Shown here: one piece after another, positions 56,761-64,000 of the stretch
How the letters are laid out: every line of letters starts with the position of its first letter
Position numbering within the stretch: the stretch's first letter is position 1
DNA from: Citrobacter gillenii
GTDB taxonomy: Bacteria; Pseudomonadota; Gammaproteobacteria; Enterobacterales; Enterobacteriaceae
DNA: 64,000 bases
Direction of reading: 5' to 3'
Assembly: GCF_013337685.1 (NCBI RefSeq)
Contig: NZ_SUQN01000003.1
Coordinates: 1 to 64,000 of the forward strand
Notes under the pieces: generated by a model
Told to the model about the DNA's origin: nothing
Databases searched by the model: none
What the model saw: only the letters and a program-made list of their open reading frames with translations
Made by a program: the position numbers and the translations under genes

Positions 56761-59190
56761 TCATGAATACTTTTTGGTGCGCCGCGTCGGCGCGGTATTC
56801 GCCGGGTCGTCCGGCCAGACATGTTTGGGATAACGCCCTTTCATCTCTTTTTGCACCTCACGGTACGCCCCCTGCCAGAACGCGCTCAAATCACGGGTGA
56901 TTTGCAGCGGTCGCTGCGCCGGGGAGAGCAGTTCCAGCACCAGCGGGACGCGCCCCTGTGCGAGGGTCGGCGTATTGGCCTCGCCAAACATTTCCTGCAT
57001 CCGGACCGCCAGCGCCGGTGGGTTATCCTCGTGATAGCGAATGGCTATCCGGCTTCCCGTCGGCACAGTGTAATGTGTGGGCAATTCACTATCCAGACGT
57101 TGCAGCATTGACCAGTCCAGTAACCCGCGCAATGCCTGGCCCACATTTACTGCTTTAAGCGCGCGTAAAGCGTGCACACCGCTCATATGCGGCAGCAGCC
57201 AACTCTCCAGCGTCGCCAGCAACGACGCGTCGTCCATGGCAGGCCAGTCGTATTCCGGTAGCCATTTTGCCGCACATTGCAGACGCAGTCGGAACTGCTC
57301 TGCTTCCGGCGTCCAGTTGAGCACACTTAGCCCTTTATCGCGAATACCATTCAGCATCGCCTGATGCAGTTCCTCTTCCGAGGGTTTGGCCAGCGGCTGC
57401 ACTTTTAGCGTCAACTGACCTACCTGCGTGCGGCGCAATGCCTTTAGTGTCCCCTGATTTTCATCCCATTCGATAGTGTCGGACTGCTGCAGCAACTCAG
57501 GAGATGATTGTATCAGCGCATCGATATCCAGCGGCAGGGCCAGCAAAATACGCGCATCCGGCGAGGCGCTGCCTTGCAGCAATAAAGGCGCAATAATCCA
57601 TTCATGACGCCCTGATGCGTCGTCGGCATCCAGCATCGCCCCCATCCCGTTAGCCAGCTGATACCGCCCCTCCTGACCACGACGTCGGGCAATGCGATCG
57701 GCGAAAGCCGAAGCCAGTAACGGGGCGATCAGCGCGCTATCAGACTGCCCACCTCGAATGTTCAGGCGCTTCAGCAATTGCTGGCTACGCTGCTGCCAAT
57801 TCGGCTGATTGCGTGAAAACGCCACCGTCAGATCGGTACTGCCACCGCGCGGGGGCTCTTCGAGAATCGCCGCCAGTTTTGCTGCCGTTGCCGCTTCATT
57901 GTCATCTGTGGCACGGACCAGCATCGCCGCCAGACGCGGATCGTTGCCGAGCGCCGCCATTTTCTGCCCCGCCGCACTGAGCCTGTCGCCCTCAAGTGCG
58001 CCCAGCATGTGTAGCAGCCGTTTTGCCGCCTGCAAATTGACCGTCGGCGGCCTATCCAGCCAGCTTAACTGCGCTGGGTCAGTGCATCCCCATTGCAGCA
58101 ACTCCATTAGCAAGCCGGACAAGTCGCTTTGCAGCATCTCCGGCTCGCCCTGCGCCGCCGCTCTTTCGGCCTGCTCTTTCGCCAGCAGATGCAGGCAAAT
58201 ACCGGGTTCCAGACGGCCTGCTCGCCCGGCTCGCTGGGTCATCGACGCCTGGCTAATACGCTGGGTAATCAGGCGCGTCAAACCGGTGCGCGGGTCGTAA
58301 CGCGCCACGCGCTCCTGCGCACAGTCCACCACCAGCCGGATACCTTCGATAGTTAAACTGGTCTCGGCAATATTGGTGGCCAGCACCACTTTGCGCGAGC
58401 CTGGCGGCGCGGGCAAAATCGCCTGACGCTGTTCGGTAAGCGATAACGCACCGTATAGCGGGCAAAGCAGAACATCATTACCTACGCGCGAGGTCAGCTG
58501 TTCCTGCACTCGCTGAATCTCCCCCACGCCCGGTAAAAAAAGCAGCAACGAGCCGCTTTCCTGGCGCAATAGCTCCGCCGTTGCCACCGCCACAGCTTCA
58601 TCAAAGCGCTGATGCGCCGCCAGCGGCTGATAGCGTCGTTCTACGGGAAAGGCGCGGCCTTCAGAGACAATCGTCGGCGCATCGGGCAACAGCTGCTGTA
58701 AACGCCCGTTATCCAGCGTTGCCGACATGATCAGCAGTTTTAAATCATCCCGCAGCCCTTGCTGTACATCCAGCAATAGCGCCAGCGCCAGGTCAGCCTG
58801 CAAGCTGCGCTCATGAAATTCGTCGAGGATCACAAGGCTAACGCCGTTTAGCTCGGGATCGCGTTGGATCATGCGCGTGAGCACACCTTCTGTTACCACT
58901 TCGAGCCGGGTATGCGGTCCAACGCAGTGTTGAGCACGCATGCGGTAGCCCACGGTCTCACCGGTTTTTTCGTTCAGCAACTCGGCCAGACGCTGCGCCA
59001 CGTTGCGGGCCGCCAGACGACGCGGCTCCAGCAGAATAATCCGCCCCTGAATGCCGTTGTGCGCAAGAAGCTGCAACGGCAGCCAGGTCGATTTCCCGGC
59101 GCCGGTCGGTGCGGTCAGCAGAACCTGCGGTGAGGTATCAAGGGCGGTAAGCAGTTCAGGCACTACGGCGGCAACGGGCAACGTCGTCAC
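56761..59190 (-). CDS. hrpB: ATP-dependent RNA helicase-like protein HrpB
   Basis: DEAH-family helicase with Walker A APTGAGKST at residues 27-35, the DEFH box in ILDEFHERS, and motifs SATL and QRAGRAGR. Helicase-associated and HrpB-specific C-terminal domains follow. In E. coli its role is unclear; a link to PBP1B has been reported from structure, and the adjacent mrcB fits that. I place the start at GTG 59188-59190 behind GGAG, giving 809 residues as in E. coli; the longer frame overlaps the gap to thpR. Divergent from thpR. Confidence 0.95.
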   Translation of the reverse strand: MTTLPVAAVVPELLTALDTSPQVLLTAPTGAGKSTWLPLQLLAHNGIQGRIILLEPRRLAARNVAQRLAELLNEKTGETVGYRMRAQHCVGPHTRLEVVTEGVLTRMIQRDPELNGVSLVILDEFHERSLQADLALALLLDVQQGLRDDLKLLIMSATLDNGRLQQLLPDAPTIVSEGRAFPVERRYQPLAAHQRFDEAVAVATAELLRQESGSLLLFLPGVGEIQRVQEQLTSRVGNDVLLCPLYGALSLTEQRQAILPAPPGSRKVVLATNIAETSLTIEGIRLVVDCAQERVARYDPRTGLTRLITQRISQASMTQRAGRAGRLEPGICLHLLAKEQAERAAAQGEPEMLQSDLSGLLMELLQWGCTDPAQLSWLDRPPTVNLQAAKRLLHMLGALEGDRLSAAGQKMAALGNDPRLAAMLVRATDDNEAATAAKLAAILEEPPRGGSTDLTVAFSRNQPNWQQRSQQLLKRLNIRGGQSDSALIAPLLASAFADRIARRRGQEGRYQLANGMGAMLDADDASGRHEWIIAPLLLQGSASPDARILLALPLDIDALIQSSPELLQQSDTIEWDENQGTLKALRRTQVGQLTLKVQPLAKPSEEELHQAMLNGIRDKGLSVLNWTPEAEQFRLRLQCAAKWLPEYDWPAMDDASLLATLESWLLPHMSGVHALRALKAVNVGQALRGLLDWSMLQRLDSELPTHYTVPTGSRIAIRYHEDNPPALAVRMQEMFGEANTPTLAQGRVPLVLELLSPAQRPLQITRDLSAFWQGAYREVQKEMKGRYPKHVWPDDPANTAPTRRTKKYS

Positions 59191-59263
59191 AAATGGCTCC
59201 AGAGGGTTAACATTCTTCGCGCTGCATTGTAGCATCGCGTTAATTCATAACCGAGTATCCATC

Positions 59264-59797
59264 ATGTCTGAGCCAAAAAGGCTGTTCTTTGCCATTGAAT
59301 TGCCAGCCGAGGTTCGGGAGCAGCTTATCCACTGGCGAGCCGCACAGTTCCCGCCTGAAGCGGGTCGCCCCGTCGCGGCTGACAATCTGCACCTGACACT
59401 GGCCTTTTTAGGCGAGGTCAGCGCTGAGAAGCAGCAGGCGCTGTCACAACTTGCCGGGCGTATTCGCCAGCCGGGTTTTACGCTAACACTGGATGACGCC
59501 GGACAATGGCTGCGCTCACGCGTGGTCTGGCTAGGAATGCGCCAGCCGCCACGCGGGCTGTTGCAATTGGCGAGTATGCTGCGGGCGCAGGCCGCGCGCA
59601 GCGGGTGTTACCAAAGCCCACAGCCGTTTCATCCGCATATCACACTGTTGCGCGATGCCGGCCATGCGGTCACGATCCCGCCGCCGGGTTTTTGCTGGTC
59701 ATTTCCGGTCACCGAGTTTGCGCTTTACGCCTCTTCATTTGCACGCGGTCGCACACGCTACACGCCACTACAGCGCTGGACGCTTGGCGAAAAATAA
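59264..59797 (+). CDS. thpR: RNA 2',3'-cyclic phosphodiesterase ThpR (LigT)
   Basis: 2H-phosphoesterase that opens 2',3'-cyclic RNA ends; known in vitro also as a 2'-5' RNA ligase. The two HxT motifs are HLTL (H43, T45) and HITL (H125, T127). The start MSEPKRLFF at 59264 gives 177 residues, against about 176 in E. coli; the open frame runs far upstream antisense to hrpB and is not used. sfsA follows after 12 bp. Confidence 0.96.
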   Translation: MSEPKRLFFAIELPAEVREQLIHWRAAQFPPEAGRPVAADNLHLTLAFLGEVSAEKQQALSQLAGRIRQPGFTLTLDDAGQWLRSRVVWLGMRQPPRGLLQLASMLRAQAARSGCYQSPQPFHPHITLLRDAGHAVTIPPPGFCWSFPVTEFALYASSFARGRTRYTPLQRWTLGEK

Positions 59798-59809
59798 AAG
59801 GACATTTCC

Positions 59810-60514
59810 ATGGAATTTTCTCCGCCACTTCAGCGCGCGACTTTAATTCAGCGCTACAAGCGTTTTTTAGCGGATGTGATCACACCCGACGGTACAACCT
59901 TAACGCTACACTGCCCGAATACCGGCGCGATGACCGGATGCGCTACACCGGGTGACACCGTCTGGTATTCAACATCAGAAAATACTAAACGGAAATACCC
60001 GCATACCTGGGAATTAACGCAAACCCAATCCGGTGCGTTTATTTGTGTTAACACCCTGTGGGCTAACAGATTAACGAAAGAAGCTATTCAGAATGCGTTA
60101 ATTTCAGAACTTTCGAACTACAGCATATTGAAAAGTGAAGTAAAATACGGCGCCGAAGGCAGCCGCATTGATTTTTTGTTACAGGCGGATTCCCGCCCTG
60201 ACTGCTATATTGAAGTGAAATCAGTCACGTTGGCGGAAAAAAATCAGGGTTATTTTCCCGATGCCATCACTGAACGAGGTCAGAAACATCTTCGGGAATT
60301 GATGAGCGTAGCGGCCGAAGGCAAGCGAGCGGTGATATTTTTCGCAGTGCTGCATTCAGCCATTACACATTTTTCACCCGCGCGCCATATCGATGCAAAA
60401 TATGCGCAATTATTAGTCGAAGCACGGCTTAAGGGGGTAGAAATTCTGGTATATAAAGCGGAACTTTCTGCCCACGGAATGACTCTTAAAGAGCCATTAG
60501 CCATTACGTTGTAA
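59810..60514 (+). CDS. sfsA: Sugar fermentation stimulation protein SfsA
   Basis: Protein of 234 residues, the E. coli length. It was first described as stimulating maltose metabolism when overexpressed; the family has an OB-like N-terminus and a PD-(D/E)XK nuclease-like C-terminal part (GSRIDFLL and [10 protein letters not shown] carry the Asp, Glu and Lys). Its molecular role is unsettled. The middle third looks more A/T-rich than its neighbours. It follows thpR closely and precedes dksA by 178 bp; that gap holds the dksA promoter, which I could not place. Confidence 0.95.
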   Translation: MEFSPPLQRATLIQRYKRFLADVITPDGTTLTLHCPNTGAMTGCATPGDTVWYSTSENTKRKYPHTWELTQTQSGAFICVNTLWANRLTKEAIQNALISELSNYSILKSEVKYGAEGSRIDFLLQADSRPDCYIEVKSVTLAEKNQGYFPDAITERGQKHLRELMSVAAEGKRAVIFFAVLHSAITHFSPARHIDAKYAQLLVEARLKGVEILVYKAELSAHGMTLKEPLAITL

Positions 60515-60692
60515 TGGCATATACAAACGGGTTAATTAGTATTCTGGCCGCGTGCGCAAATACGCTTTTCCTCACAGGGTTGTCAAGTGTAACGTTTAGA
60601 TAATTGCTATCCGGAAAAGCATCTGCTATTTATAGCGACCTGATTTTTCCCCCGAACATGGGGATCGATAGTGCGTGTTAAGGAGAAGCAAC

Positions 60693-61148
60693 ATGCAAGA
60701 AGGGCAAAACCGTAAAACATCGTCCCTGAGTATTCTCGCCATCGCTGGGGTGGAGCCGTACCAGGAGAAACCGGGCGAAGAGTATATGAACGAAGCCCAG
60801 CTGTCGCACTTCAGGCGTATTCTTGAAGCATGGCGTAATCAACTCAGGGATGAAGTCGATCGCACTGTGACTCATATGCAGGATGAAGCAGCTAACTTCC
60901 CCGATCCGGTTGACCGTGCCGCACAGGAAGAAGAGTTCAGCCTTGAGCTGCGTAACCGTGACCGTGAGCGCAAACTGATCAAAAAGATCGAGAAGACGCT
61001 GAAGAAAGTAGAAGACGAAGATTTCGGCTACTGCGAATCATGCGGCGTAGAAATTGGTATTCGCCGTCTGGAAGCGCGTCCGACAGCCGATCTGTGCATC
61101 GACTGCAAAACGCTGGCTGAGATTCGCGAAAAACAGATGGCAGGTTAA
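60693..61148 (+). CDS. dksA: RNA polymerase-binding transcription factor DksA
   Basis: Binds the RNA polymerase secondary channel and, with ppGpp, shifts transcription in the stringent response. The coiled-coil hairpin (about 35-108) has tip residues D71 and D74 in PDPVDRAA, and the zinc finger has cysteines in YCESC and CIDC. Its 151 residues are almost identical to E. coli. The start at 60693 behind AAGGAGAA is chosen over a Met six codons upstream. A strong terminator follows. Confidence 0.98.
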   Translation: MQEGQNRKTSSLSILAIAGVEPYQEKPGEEYMNEAQLSHFRRILEAWRNQLRDEVDRTVTHMQDEAANFPDPVDRAAQEEEFSLELRNRDRERKLIKKIEKTLKKVEDEDFGYCESCGVEIGIRRLEARPTADLCIDCKTLAEIREKQMAG

Positions 61149-61173
61149 TCCCGTCATTTGTACCACGTTGACT

Positions 61174-61206
61174 ACAGGCGGGAGTTTCTCCCGCCTTCTT
61201 CTTTTA
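61174..61206 (+). terminator. Terminator after dksA
   Basis: AGGCGGGAG (61176-61184), loop TTT and CTCCCGCCT (61188-61196) are followed by TCTTCTTTT. It ends just before the gluQ start, which argues against starts of gluQ further upstream. Confidence 0.93.
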
Positions 61207-61220
61207 TGCTATCCACCGAC

Positions 61221-62117
61221 ATGACTGACAAACGCTATATTGGCCGTTTCGCCCCATCCCCTTCCGGCGAACTGCATTTTGGTTCATTGATTGCCGCTCT
61301 CGGCAGCTACCTACAGGCTCGCGCACAGCACGGGATCTGGTGGGTGCGCATTGAAGATATCGATCCCCCTCGTGAAGTTCCCGGTGCTGCAGATACGATT
61401 CTGCGTCAGCTGGAACATTACGGACTGCACTGGGATGGCGAGGTACTGTGGCAATCTCAGCGCCATGACGCGTACCGTGAAGCGCTGGCCTGGTTACAAG
61501 AGCAGGATCTGAGCTATTACTGCACCTGCACCCGTGCCCGTATTCAGAGTATTGGCGGCATTTACGACGGTCACTGTCGCACATTACGCCACGGACCGGA
61601 CCACGCGGCGGTGCGTATCAAGCAACGCCACCCGGTCATGCAGTTTAACGACCGACTGCGCGGCGAGATTCAGGCCAACCCTCAGCTTGCTCGGGAAGAT
61701 TTTGTCATCCACCGACGCGATGGGCTGTTTGCCTATAACCTGGCGGTGGTGGTTGATGACCATTTTCAGGGCGTGACGGAAATCGTGCGTGGCGCGGATC
61801 TTATCGAGCCCACAGTGCGCCAAATTTCGCTGTATCAGCAGTTTGGCTGGCCGGTACCGGACTATATTCATCTCCCGCTGGCGCTCAATGAACACGGGGC
61901 TAAACTTTCTAAGCAGAATCATGCGCCTGCCCTGCCGCAAGGCGATCCGCGCCCTGTTCTCATCGACGCGTTGCGCTTCCTCGGACAAGACATAGCAATA
62001 CCGTGGCAAGCGCTAAGCGTGGAAGAATTACTGCAAACTGCGGTGCAAAATTGGGTGCTTACGACGGTGCCGGGTTCAGTGAATGTAAATCCGGCATTCT
62101 CAAATGCCTCTTGCTGA
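61221..62117 (+). CDS. gluQ: Glutamyl-Q tRNA(Asp) synthetase
   Basis: Truncated GluRS paralogue that attaches glutamate to queuosine 34 of tRNA(Asp). The class I motif [11 protein letters not shown] is at residues 11-21, the zinc site uses C101, C103, Y115 and C119, and the KMSKS-like loop is KLSKQNHAP. The anticodon domain is absent. I use the ATG at 61221 ([10 protein letters not shown], 298 residues); an ATG at 61206 (five residues longer) is also possible, and no clear ribosome-binding site decides. Longer starts would pass through the dksA terminator. Confidence 0.93.
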   Translation: MTDKRYIGRFAPSPSGELHFGSLIAALGSYLQARAQHGIWWVRIEDIDPPREVPGAADTILRQLEHYGLHWDGEVLWQSQRHDAYREALAWLQEQDLSYYCTCTRARIQSIGGIYDGHCRTLRHGPDHAAVRIKQRHPVMQFNDRLRGEIQANPQLAREDFVIHRRDGLFAYNLAVVVDDHFQGVTEIVRGADLIEPTVRQISLYQQFGWPVPDYIHLPLALNEHGAKLSKQNHAPALPQGDPRPVLIDALRFLGQDIAIPWQALSVEELLQTAVQNWVLTTVPGSVNVNPAFSNASC

Positions 62118-62188
62118 GCTATGATTAGCCGCTATTTTTACACAGCAACACTTGTTCTGACTGAAGTTTGACACTACCGAGGTGTACT

Positions 62189-63586
62189 ATTTTTACCCGA
62201 GTCGCTAATTTTTGCCGCAAGGTGCTAAGCCGCGAGGAGCGCGAGGCCGAGCTTGCCGTCGCCCGTCCACATATGACGGTAATCCCGCGTGAGCAGCACT
62301 CTATCTCCCGCAAAGATATCAGTGAAAATGCCCTGAAGGTAATGTACAGGCTTAATAAGGCTGGATACGAGGCATGGCTGGTCGGCGGGGGCGTACGCGA
62401 TCTTTTGCTGGGCAAAAAGCCGAAAGACTTTGATGTCACGACCAACGCGACCCCCGATCAGGTTCGGAAACTGTTCCGTAACTGCCGTCTGGTAGGACGT
62501 CGTTTCCGTCTGGCCCATGTGATGTTTGGCCCGGAAATTATCGAAGTGGCAACCTTTCGCGGACACCATGAAGGCAGCGAAGCCGACCGTGCAACCTCAC
62601 AGCGCGGTCAAAATGGTATGCTGCTGCGTGACAACATCTTCGGTTCCATCGAAGAAGATGCGCAACGCCGCGATTTCACCATTAACAGCCTTTACTATAG
62701 CGTAGCGGATTTTACCGTTCGCGATTACGTCGGCGGGATGCAGGATCTGGAAGACGGCGTCATTCGCCTGATCGGTAATCCTGAAACTCGCTATCGTGAA
62801 GATCCCGTGCGTATGCTACGCGCCGTCCGCTTTGCAGCAAAACTCGACATGCGTATCAGCCCGGAAACCGCCGAGCCGATCCCACGTCTGGCAACCTTGC
62901 TGAACGATATTCCGCCGGCACGCCTGTTTGAAGAAGCCCTTAAACTGTTACAGGCGGGCTACGGCTACGAAACTTATAAGAAACTGCGCGAGTACAGCCT
63001 GTTCCAGCCGCTGTTCCCGACCATTACCCGCTATTTCACCGAAGAAGGTGACAGCGCAATGGAACGCATTATTGCCCAGGTACTGAAGAACACCGATACC
63101 CGTATCCACAACGATATGCGTGTCAATCCGGCGTTCCTGTTTGCCGCCATGTTCTGGTACCCGCTGCTGGAAGCCGCGCAGAAAATTGCTCAGGAAAGCG
63201 GTCTGGCCTACTACGATGCTTTCGCTCTGGCGATGAACGACGTGCTGGACGAAGCGTGCCGCTCGCTGGCGATTCCTAAACGCCTGACATCGCTCACCCG
63301 CGATATCTGGCAGCTTCAGTTACGCATGTCCCGTCGTCAGGGAAAACGCGCCTGGAAGCTGATGGAGCATCCGAAATTCCGCGCAGCCTACGATTTACTG
63401 GCGCTGCGTGCCGAAGTGGAAAACAACGCCGAACTGCAGCGTCTGGCGCAGTGGTGGGGCGAATTCCAGGTTTCCGCGCCACCAGAGCAAAAAGGCATGC
63501 TGAACGAGCTGGATGAAGAGCCAGACGCACGCCGTCGCCATCGTCGTCCGCGTAAACGTGCGCCGCGCCGCGAGGGAAGTGCGTGA
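62189..63586 (+). CDS. pcnB: Poly(A) polymerase I, ATT start codon
   Basis: Adds poly(A) tails that promote RNA decay and controls ColE1-type plasmid copy number through RNA I. The nucleotidyltransferase motif GGGVRD is at residues 66-71, with catalytic D80 and D82 in KDFDVTT, and the tail is very basic ([13 protein letters not shown]). The start is taken as ATT at 62189 behind GAGGTG, giving [11 protein letters not shown] and 465 residues, exactly the E. coli protein, whose AUU initiation is documented. An ATG 21 bases upstream is in frame but lacks family support. Confidence 0.95.
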   Translation: MFTRVANFCRKVLSREEREAELAVARPHMTVIPREQHSISRKDISENALKVMYRLNKAGYEAWLVGGGVRDLLLGKKPKDFDVTTNATPDQVRKLFRNCRLVGRRFRLAHVMFGPEIIEVATFRGHHEGSEADRATSQRGQNGMLLRDNIFGSIEEDAQRRDFTINSLYYSVADFTVRDYVGGMQDLEDGVIRLIGNPETRYREDPVRMLRAVRFAAKLDMRISPETAEPIPRLATLLNDIPPARLFEEALKLLQAGYGYETYKKLREYSLFQPLFPTITRYFTEEGDSAMERIIAQVLKNTDTRIHNDMRVNPAFLFAAMFWYPLLEAAQKIAQESGLAYYDAFALAMNDVLDEACRSLAIPKRLTSLTRDIWQLQLRMSRRQGKRAWKLMEHPKFRAAYDLLALRAEVENNAELQRLAQWWGEFQVSAPPEQKGMLNELDEEPDARRRHRRPRKRAPRREGSA

Positions 63587-64000
63587 CCCATCGCGTATAC
63601 CCAACGGATTTCGGGTTGCATCAAGACGGCGACACAGCGAATGCCCTGGAGCGTACATCAGTACGTGACAGGGATGAGCGAGGAAAGCCAACACAGATGC
63701 AGCCAGAAAGACGACGGGTATATATCGCACTCGGCAGCAATTTAGCCTCTCCGCTGGAACAGGTTAATGCTGCCGTACAGGCACTGGGAGAAATCCCGGA
63801 CAGCCGGATCGTCGCCGTATCCTCCTTCTACCGCACGCCACCATTGGGTCCTCAGGATCAACCTGATTACCTGAACGCTGCCGTTGCGCTGGAAACCACG
63901 CTCGCGCCTGAAGAGTTGCTCAACCACACGCAGCGTATCGAGTTGCAGCAAGGGCGAGTACGGAAAGCCGAACGCTGGGGTCCGCGCACGTTGGATCTCG
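63583..64000 (+). CDS. folK: Hydroxymethyl-dihydropterin pyrophosphokinase FolK (5' part, ERIC-disrupted N-terminus)
   Basis: Folate-pathway kinase, present here up to [13 protein letters not shown] where the window ends. The family start (M-T-x-x-YIAIGSN in E. coli) is split. GTG at 63583 overlaps the pcnB stop (GTGA) behind GAGGG and encodes MTHRV; the conserved [15 protein letters not shown] resumes at 63718. Between them an ERIC element adds 41 codons with no stop and no frame change. Alternatively translation begins at the ERIC-borne ATG 63697, giving MQPERRR before VYIAL. Conserved [19 protein letters not shown] and the catalytic [14 protein letters not shown] region are intact. Confidence 0.93.
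   Translation, partial: MTHRVYPTDFGLHQDGDTANALERTSVRDRDERGKPTQMQPERRRVYIALGSNLASPLEQVNAAVQALGEIPDSRIVAVSSFYRTPPLGPQDQPDYLNAAVALETTLAPEELLNHTQRIELQQGRVRKAERWGPRTLDL
63596..63722. repeat. Full-length ERIC (IRU) element inside folK start region
   Basis: 127 bp bounded by TATACCC (63596-63602) and GGGTATA (63716-63722). The central inverted repeat CCTGGAGCGTACATCAGTAC...GTGACAGGG and the segment TGAGCGAGGAAAGCCAAC followed by AGATGCAGC match the ERIC consensus as I remember it. The TA repeats at each side fit insertion at a TA target. Confidence 0.93.

Overview
The window is a contiguous piece of enterobacterial core chromosome. Gene order and nearly every protein follow the Escherichia coli stretch that runs from gmhB, just outside the rrnH rRNA operon, to folK. 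Protein similarity to remembered E. coli sequences is high but not identical. No stf-type fimbrial genes lie between hemL and fhuB, where I recall Salmonella having them. REP/BIME elements are numerous and there is one full-length ERIC element. Together these suggest a Citrobacter-like member of the Enterobacteriaceae. The genus is an inference; no search was run. I found 57 protein-coding genes (the last one cut by the window edge), no tRNA or rRNA gene, no IS element, no prophage and no CRISPR array.

Layout, left to right. (1) 1-4.6 kb: the edge of an rRNA P1 promoter, gmhB (LPS heptose), the metNIQ methionine importer with MetJ boxes, the Rcs sensor lipoprotein rcsF, and trmO. (2) 4.7-12.8 kb: proS, the yaeQ-arfB-nlpE cluster, yaeP-rof (Rho inhibitor), tilS, yaeR and ldcC. 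(3) 12.9-32.4 kb: a long minus-strand stretch of essential genes. Read in the direction of transcription it runs rpsB-tsf, pyrH, frr, dxr, uppS-cdsA-rseP-bamA-skp-lpxD-fabZ-lpxA-lpxB-rnhB-dnaE-accA. It links translation, isoprenoid and phospholipid precursors, outer-membrane protein assembly, lipid A synthesis, replication and fatty-acid synthesis. (4) 32.7-47.7 kb: map, glnD, dapD, yaeH, cdaR, degP (sigma-E promoter), dgt, mtn-btuF, yadS, erpA, clcA and hemL. (5) 47.8-54 kb: the ferrichrome system fhuACDB, behind a probable Fur-controlled promoter. (6) 54-64 kb: mrcB, hrpB, thpR, sfsA, dksA, gluQ, pcnB and the start of folK.

The most unusual points are places where mobile intergenic repeats have entered coding sequence while keeping it open. 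A complete ERIC element lies in frame inside the first codons of folK, adding 41 codons or providing a new start. An inverted pair of REP sequences lies in frame at the 5' end of fhuB, adding about 25 residues. A third REP supplies the tilS stop codon. Also notable: pcnB starts with ATT, several envelope and lipid genes use GTG or TTG starts, FhuA lacks the cysteine pair of surface loop 4, and BamA has shortened surface loops. I see no wholly new multi-gene system; the region is housekeeping chromosome and the novelty is in repeat-gene fusions and surface-loop variation.
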